DNA of 64,000 bases. Source: Gonatopus flavifemur (taxonomy: Eukaryota; Arthropoda; Insecta; Hymenoptera; Dryinidae). Location of the stretch: positions 1,426,001-1,490,000 of the forward strand of contig JAFFJZ010000048.1 in the NCBI GenBank assembly GCA_018340375.1, written 5' to 3'. Shown piece after piece: positions 59,372-64,000 of this stretch (position 1 is the first letter of the stretch; the number at the start of each line of letters is the position of its first letter). The notes beneath the pieces are model-generated. The model was not told the DNA's origin, did no database searches, and saw only the letters and a list, made by a program, of their open reading frames with translations. The position numbers were made by a program, and so were the translations under genes.

Positions 59372-59596
59372 CAGGGGGGTGAAACCAATATAGGAAAAGT
59401 GGAAACAAACGCCAGACCAAAGTGGGGGTCATTCTAACCAATCTGAAATTCAGAATGTGTGAGTCCCAGCAGAAATTTCGACAGTATCCAATGAGATGAT
59501 TTATACCTTGATTCGCCAGACGAAAACGAGATGTCGTGGTATATTAATTCCACAATTTTTGTTGCCAGATTTCATACACTTAGTTTCACCCCCCTG
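59372..59596. mobile_element. 225-bp hAT-type MITE, CAGGGGGGTGAAAC ends
   Basis: Ends CAGGGGGGTGAAAC and GTTTCACCCCCCTG, with 8-bp duplication ATCGGGAC / GTCGGGAC (7 of 8). Lies in the flank of the hAT remnant. Confidence 0.85.
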
Positions 59597-60161
59597 GTCG
59601 GGACCATACGCCGAGGATCTATCACTCAAGCCACCGCCGGTAGTTCAAATCAGTTCAGGGGTATGTAACTTTATAGGATGACCTCAAACCGTATTTCGAT
59701 TACGGTCATATGTATTTACATGGTGGCGTGTCGATCAGGGGCTAAAACAGCAATGGCGGCCTAGTATAGTGACATAATCTTGGTATTAATCTCATCAGTT
59801 TGGATTTTGAGAAATCAACAGTATTTCAACAATAAAGCATCAGAAACAACTCTGAAACTGAACGAGTCCAACTGATAATTCGGTTTTAGAATTGTTCAAT
59901 GCTTTAGTGTTGGAATATTGTTGATGCTTCGAAATACAAACTAACGATAATGATTTTGAGGTTATCCCGGTGTACCAGATCGCCATATTGATTTTTAGTT
60001 CGCATGAATATTTATTTAGGAGATGGCGCGCAAATAAGGTTTAATTGAACTCATTGGAGTTGCATCCCCCTGAATCAGTTCGTTCTCTTTGCATATATCA
60101 ACTTGCCCCTGATTGAGCTTATTCTTCAAAATCAAATATCTCGAAAACTAAGCCGCGTTAA

Positions 60162-60268
60162 CCCTAGCAACACACAATCTTCGTCAAACGTTCTGAGAAT
60201 GTTTGCAGGACGTTTAAATATTCTAGGAACGTTCGGAGAATATTTTACGCACATTGGTGTTACTTGGG
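60162..60268. mobile_element. 107-bp MITE, twin of 6343-6449, duplication AA
   Basis: Ends CCCTAGCAACACAC and GTGTTACTTGGG, flanked by AA. Interior GTTCTGAGAATGTTTGCAGG and AACGTTCGGAGAATATT match the 6343 copy. Confidence 0.87.
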
Positions 60269-60445
60269 AAGATGAAAGTCCAAATGTTTACTCACGGGTG
60301 CGTAAGGCACACGTACACGTAAGTTTAATTGAAAAATAACTTCCGACACTGTGTCAGTTTTTGAAAATGGTCAACAGTGCATATATAAGAAATTCTTTGA
60401 AAATTGATAGAAATTCATTCATAACTCTGTCTAACATTTTCCATA

Positions 60446-60554
60446 CCCTAACAGCACAATGTGTCCCTGGGACGTTTTCTGAACGTTCTGAAAACCTCTC
60501 CTACGTTCTATAAACCTTCCATAAACGTTCCAGTGGCACGTTGTGCTGTCTGGG
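60446..60554. mobile_element. 109-bp MITE, CCCTAACAGCACAA / CCCAGACAGCACAACG ends, duplication TA
   Basis: Flanked by TA; interior carries ACGTTC/GAACGT motifs. A probable relative with a GTGGTGCTGTCTGGG right end is at about 53173-53285. Confidence 0.85.
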
Positions 60555-60934
60555 TAAGGAACTAGTTGATCACAGAGAAAATTATCTCATGGAATATATT
60601 TTCAAAAGATAGATATCTAAAAGATCTCCAAAACCATCGTACTAGAAAACTTTTTGATATCTTTCAGAGAACATAATGAATCTTTGAAATATTGAGGGAA
60701 AAATGTTCCATGAGACAATATTCATTATGGAACATGAATAGTTTTTAATGAGCGCTTTGAATTGGTAATTCAGTATTGAATGTTTTCTCTTCAATAGTTT
60801 GTTGGTTTCGTACTGGGCACTCAATTTTTTAGACTAAAAGAAAATTTTCTTCGCCCTGAAATTCAGTTTAATGGAAAAAGTCTTTATCACATTGAAACAA
60901 TAAATTTTGAAATTGAAACATAAATACGTATATT

Positions 60935-61049
60935 CCCAAGTAACACAACAAGTTCTGAGAATATGGAAGGTTCCAAGGTATTCTAAGAAGGTTCCAGGTC
61001 ATTCCTAGAATGTCCGAGCACATTCCTAGAACTTCTTGTGTTACTTGGG
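60935..61049. mobile_element. 115-bp MITE, CCCAAGTAACACAA ends, duplication TT
   Basis: Ends CCCAAGTAACACAACAAGTT and AACTTCTTGTGTTACTTGGG, nearly perfect inverted repeat of 20 bp; flanked by TT. Confidence 0.9.
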
Positions 61050-61384
61050 TTCCTTCTTGAATGTGAGAATATAAATTCAACTCAATGAGAAATTTTCCTA
61101 TTGGAATAAGGTAACTGACCCCATTAGTGAACATTTAAGAACACAAGCACTCTAAATATAAATTATTTCATGAATAATTTCTTTAAAATGAATTTCCACC
61201 AGTAAATAAGGTAGATTGAGCATTTCAATTCCCTCTTACCGTGATTTTTTATTCATTTTCTAAGTGATGACAATAAAAATAATGAAATTAATGAAATGTT
61301 AACAATATCTCCATTAGGGAACGGGTCGCATGAATTAGTGAACGCTGATTGACCCCATTACCGAACGCGTAGAATCTGAGGTTG

Positions 61385-61705
61385 CTCAGATGAGTTATTA
61401 TCACTTTCCTGATGATATTCGAAATATATTCTGTGCACATTCTAATGAGACCTTTTCATAGGTGCTATGCATATTCATCGAACGTATGTAATCGAATATA
61501 TGACGGGACGTCAGTCGAACGTCGATTGAATGAATATCGTACATTTCAAATGTACTATGTACGTTCTGAGTGTATTTAAAACAGTCCCATTCGTATATTC
61601 TATGAACTTTCATGATATGTTCTTCGTATCTCATTCTCAAATTCTACCAACGTTTTTATTTCATATATACTTTGGACTTCTGTTGCTGCTTGAGTTACTT
61701 TGGCA
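61385..61705. mobile_element. Decayed inverted relative of 36624-36941
   Basis: Read in reverse, it follows the 36624 element through CGTATATTC, CGTTCGATGAATATGCAT and GGTGCTATGC... motifs. Ends GCTGCTTGAGTTAC on the right; boundaries approximate. Confidence 0.65.
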
Positions 61706-62942
61706 AAAAAAATTGTGAATTTCAAGTAGAGTTTATAATTTTACATGTTTATTCCAATCCTTGGAGAAATTTATAGATTGATTGAAAAATTATGCGCATT
61801 ATGAGAATTCATGAAAAAATTTTCCTAGAGTAGATACCTATGATATGAATTGTCACGTTTATTCGTTCAGTAATAGATTCACCAATCATTTCCGTGTGGG
61901 TATTTCTGAACGCGCAATTTTCTGGGTTAGCGACTGATAGTTATTGAAAATAACCCTATATTATCTTAATTTGAATGATATCAATAGATTGGATACATAA
62001 AATAGTTCAATGGTCGCATTAATACTATGAAAATGCACAATTGAAAAAATGTCCATTCTTAACTCACCTTGTAAGATTCACGGAAGCAAAGCTCGTTGTG
62101 ACACTCGGCATGAGTCTTTATTTATTTCGTGAATTACATTCTTCTTTCTTCCATTTGTTTTCGCATTCATCACGAACAATAATGTTCGAAGATTGGAATA
62201 ATCTTCACAGCACGTAATAGGTAAACACTTCTTGTTCGTCAAAGAGGTTTTATTATCTCGAGGTTCACTAAAGGGGTCGCGTTCGCTAATGGGGTCAGTG
62301 ACCTTAAATTATTTTTCCCATTGAAAACAACCCTGTTAGAAAAATTATGAAGTTTTTTCCATATACAATTTATTAAACAGAATTCATAATGAAATATTGA
62401 ATTCAATAATATAATTTCCAATACTAAGAATTTTCTTCTTAATTTTAATAACATATTTGTCAAATTTAATAAATAATCATCAAATTTCAGTAAGAAATTG
62501 TCAAAAACCTGAATTGTTCAGTAAGGAATTGTCATCAAATTATACTCTTGAGATTTGATAAATATATTTTATGAATTGTTATGATCATTTATACCTATTT
62601 ACGATACACTTCTCTCCTTCAATTGGAAGCTTATTCAAATAATTAAATATTCTTTGAATTGATGAAACATTCTCTGGTATTATTGAAGACCATTGAACTC
62701 TATATCATATTGGAAGGCGCATTTCTCATGTTTTCTATAGTATAGTCCGGTGAGATTTTGAATTTCGAGTGGGATGCTATCTCTCTTCAAGAATAGATGC
62801 GACCATAGTTCATTAATATAAACAAAAGAGAAAGCTTCCCACTCAAAGCAACCTTCCCTCTTGCACTAAGCCCACCGGCCATTTTTGAGAAGTACGCTTT
62901 CCAGTATGATATAGAGTTCAATGTTGAAGACACACGTTCCAA
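61706..62942. other. Unassigned region
   Basis: AT-rich. Includes a decayed relative of the CACTGTTAGAAAA family at about 62328-62520, with GAAGTTTTTTCCATATACA and TTTATTAAA motifs as at 44575-44700, and GGGGTCAGTGACC/GGTAACTGACCCC motifs at 61110 and 62290. No gene seen. Confidence 0.4.
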
Positions 62943-63167
62943 CCCTGGCGGAAACGTTACACCGTTTTTTTTTGGTGTAAAATGGGGTGTAAGTGTAAAT
63001 TGAGTGTAAAGTCGGTGGTATTTCGGTATTTTGGCGAATTTACACCCTGAAAACACGGTGTACTTGTAAATTTTTTACACCAAATCCACACTAAATTTTT
63101 ACCCATCGTACACCAACAAGAAATCCAAGAAATGAAGAGTATACACCATAATTCCACTTTGTTTACA

Positions 63168-63287
63168 CCCGCTAACAATCTGCCATACGAGCGTACCGAC
63201 TGAGTAAACATTCTCTCGGCAAGAATACTCTAGATTGAATTCATGGAGAAGCATGAAATTTTCAGGAATCAATCTCCAATCCTCCAT
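63168..63287 (-). pseudogene. Protein-kinase-like fragment, left arm
   Basis: Open frame reading WRLIPENF, then EYSCRENVYSVGTLVWQIVS. This resembles kinase subdomains VIII-IX: the (W)xxPE motif and the DVYSFGxLLWEI motif of tyrosine and tyrosine-kinase-like kinases. The usually invariant Asp before VYS is Asn here. About 40 residues only; the rest of a kinase domain is absent. Could be chance, but the inverted copy keeps the same peptide. Confidence 0.42.
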
Positions 63288-63408
63288 CCATCGCAGAACA
63301 CCGCCCGAATTTTGAATTTCAAGAAAAAGTTTGTGTTACCGACTGAGCAAAAAATACTTTTTTTAAATTTGAAATTCGGGCGATGTACCGCGATAGATAG
63401 AGGAATGG

Positions 63409-63519
63409 AGATGGATTCCTGAAAATTTCATACTTCTTCATGAATCCAATTCAGAGTATTCTTGCTGAAAAAATGTTTACTCAGTCGGTATGCTTGTATC
63501 GTGGGTTGTATCAGCGGGA
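63409..63519 (+). pseudogene. Protein-kinase-like fragment, right arm
   Basis: Reads RWIPENFILLHESNSEYSC, then a TGA where the left arm has CGA, then KNVYSVGMLV, and after a small indel WVVSAG. Clearly the inverted partner of the left arm, with a stop codon and an indel. Confidence 0.42.
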
Positions 63520-64000
63520 ATCCCTGGTCTCTCCTTGAACACCATAATGGTTTTTTGTAGTATTTGTGAATCCAACACCATAATTGATACCAGAATTATA
63601 CTAAAAGCCAATTTTACCCGTTTGACATCTAGCCATCACCCTAAATATTGTCAATTAGAGTACAATTACACCAAATTTTCACCGATTTCACGCTTATTTT
63701 CTACTGAAAAGAAACCAAAAGATTTACAAGAAGAAGATTTACAAATACACCGTGGTTTCATGGTGAAATACCAGAATACCACTGATTTTCCACTTGATTT
63801 GTCCCGCCACCAAATTCACACCAAAAAAACATGGTGTAACATTTTCATGGGGGATGTCTTTATGAAGTCATGAAGGCATACAAATCATGATTGTACTGAG
63901 GCTAAGAAAAATTCGGATCATTCAGATATACATTTGCAATTCATCCATGGATCGAAATTCTGATGCTAGATCCAATCAATCTCATTCAAGATAGTATGTT

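Larger units (their letters stand above)
62943..63853. mobile_element. About 910-bp element, GTTACACCRTTTTTTTTGGTGT ends, with kinase-like inverted core
   Basis: Ends CCCTGGCGGAAACGTTACACC and GGTGTAACATTTTCATGGG, with GGTGTAAA motifs on both sides (for instance CACGGTGTACTTGTAAATT and AATACACCGTGG). The core 63168-63519 is an inverted repeat that encodes a protein-kinase-like peptide on each arm. The exact termini and target duplication are unclear. Confidence 0.65.

Overview
The window is AT-rich animal DNA, almost certainly from an insect. It holds one recognisable host gene, the insect CBF-beta homologue (Brother/Big brother type, partner of Runt-domain transcription factors), spread over 29 kb of the minus strand in three coding exons: 30455-30243, 18120-17929 and 1746-1369. 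The three exons join in phase 0 into a 260-residue protein ending in a His-rich tail. Insect affinity rests on the N-terminal extension of that protein, which resembles fly Brother proteins, and on the mariner elements. I cannot name the order; a genome this rich in short inverted-repeat elements could be a wasp, but that is a guess.

Layout. 1-1368 is 3' flank. 1747-17928 is intron 2 and 18121-30242 is intron 1; both are full of small DNA transposons, with a few single-copy-looking blocks (about 1.75-3.7, 5.5-6.3, 12.6-15.8, 26-27 and 28.1-29.9 kb). 30456-30790 is the CpG-rich 5' flank and presumed promoter. From 30.8 to 64 kb I find no secure host gene, only one exon-like 82-base segment at 52464-52545 (+). 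The rest is nested mobile elements: a mariner broken by a 421-bp insertion (about 39.9-41.6 kb), an intact mariner with perfect 35-bp terminal inverted repeats (55942-57235) inside a nest of older elements, a hAT transposase remnant (58927-59230), tRNA-derived SINE-like pieces, minisatellites and many palindromes.

The short elements sort by their ends. (1) A large group has ends CCC...GGG and a 2-bp target duplication of no fixed sequence (TT, CA, AA, AT, TA, CT, AC, CC); about two dozen can be delimited by eye. (2) A TA-duplicating group has ends such as CACGG, CACTG, CACAG or CAGGG, as expected of Tc1/mariner-type MITEs. (3) A hAT-type group has 8-bp duplications. Near-identical copies lie in opposite orientation in different places (370-bp elements at 10260 and 27691; 236-bp elements at 23133 and 55421), which implies fairly recent movement.

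There is no sign of a bacterial-style system, CRISPR array or viral gene. The best candidates for something new are the 2-bp-duplicating CCC/GGG group, a kinase-like peptide encoded twice in inverted orientation inside an element at 62.9-63.9 kb, and the exon-like segment at 52.5 kb. All identities and duplications were read by eye, without alignment tools.
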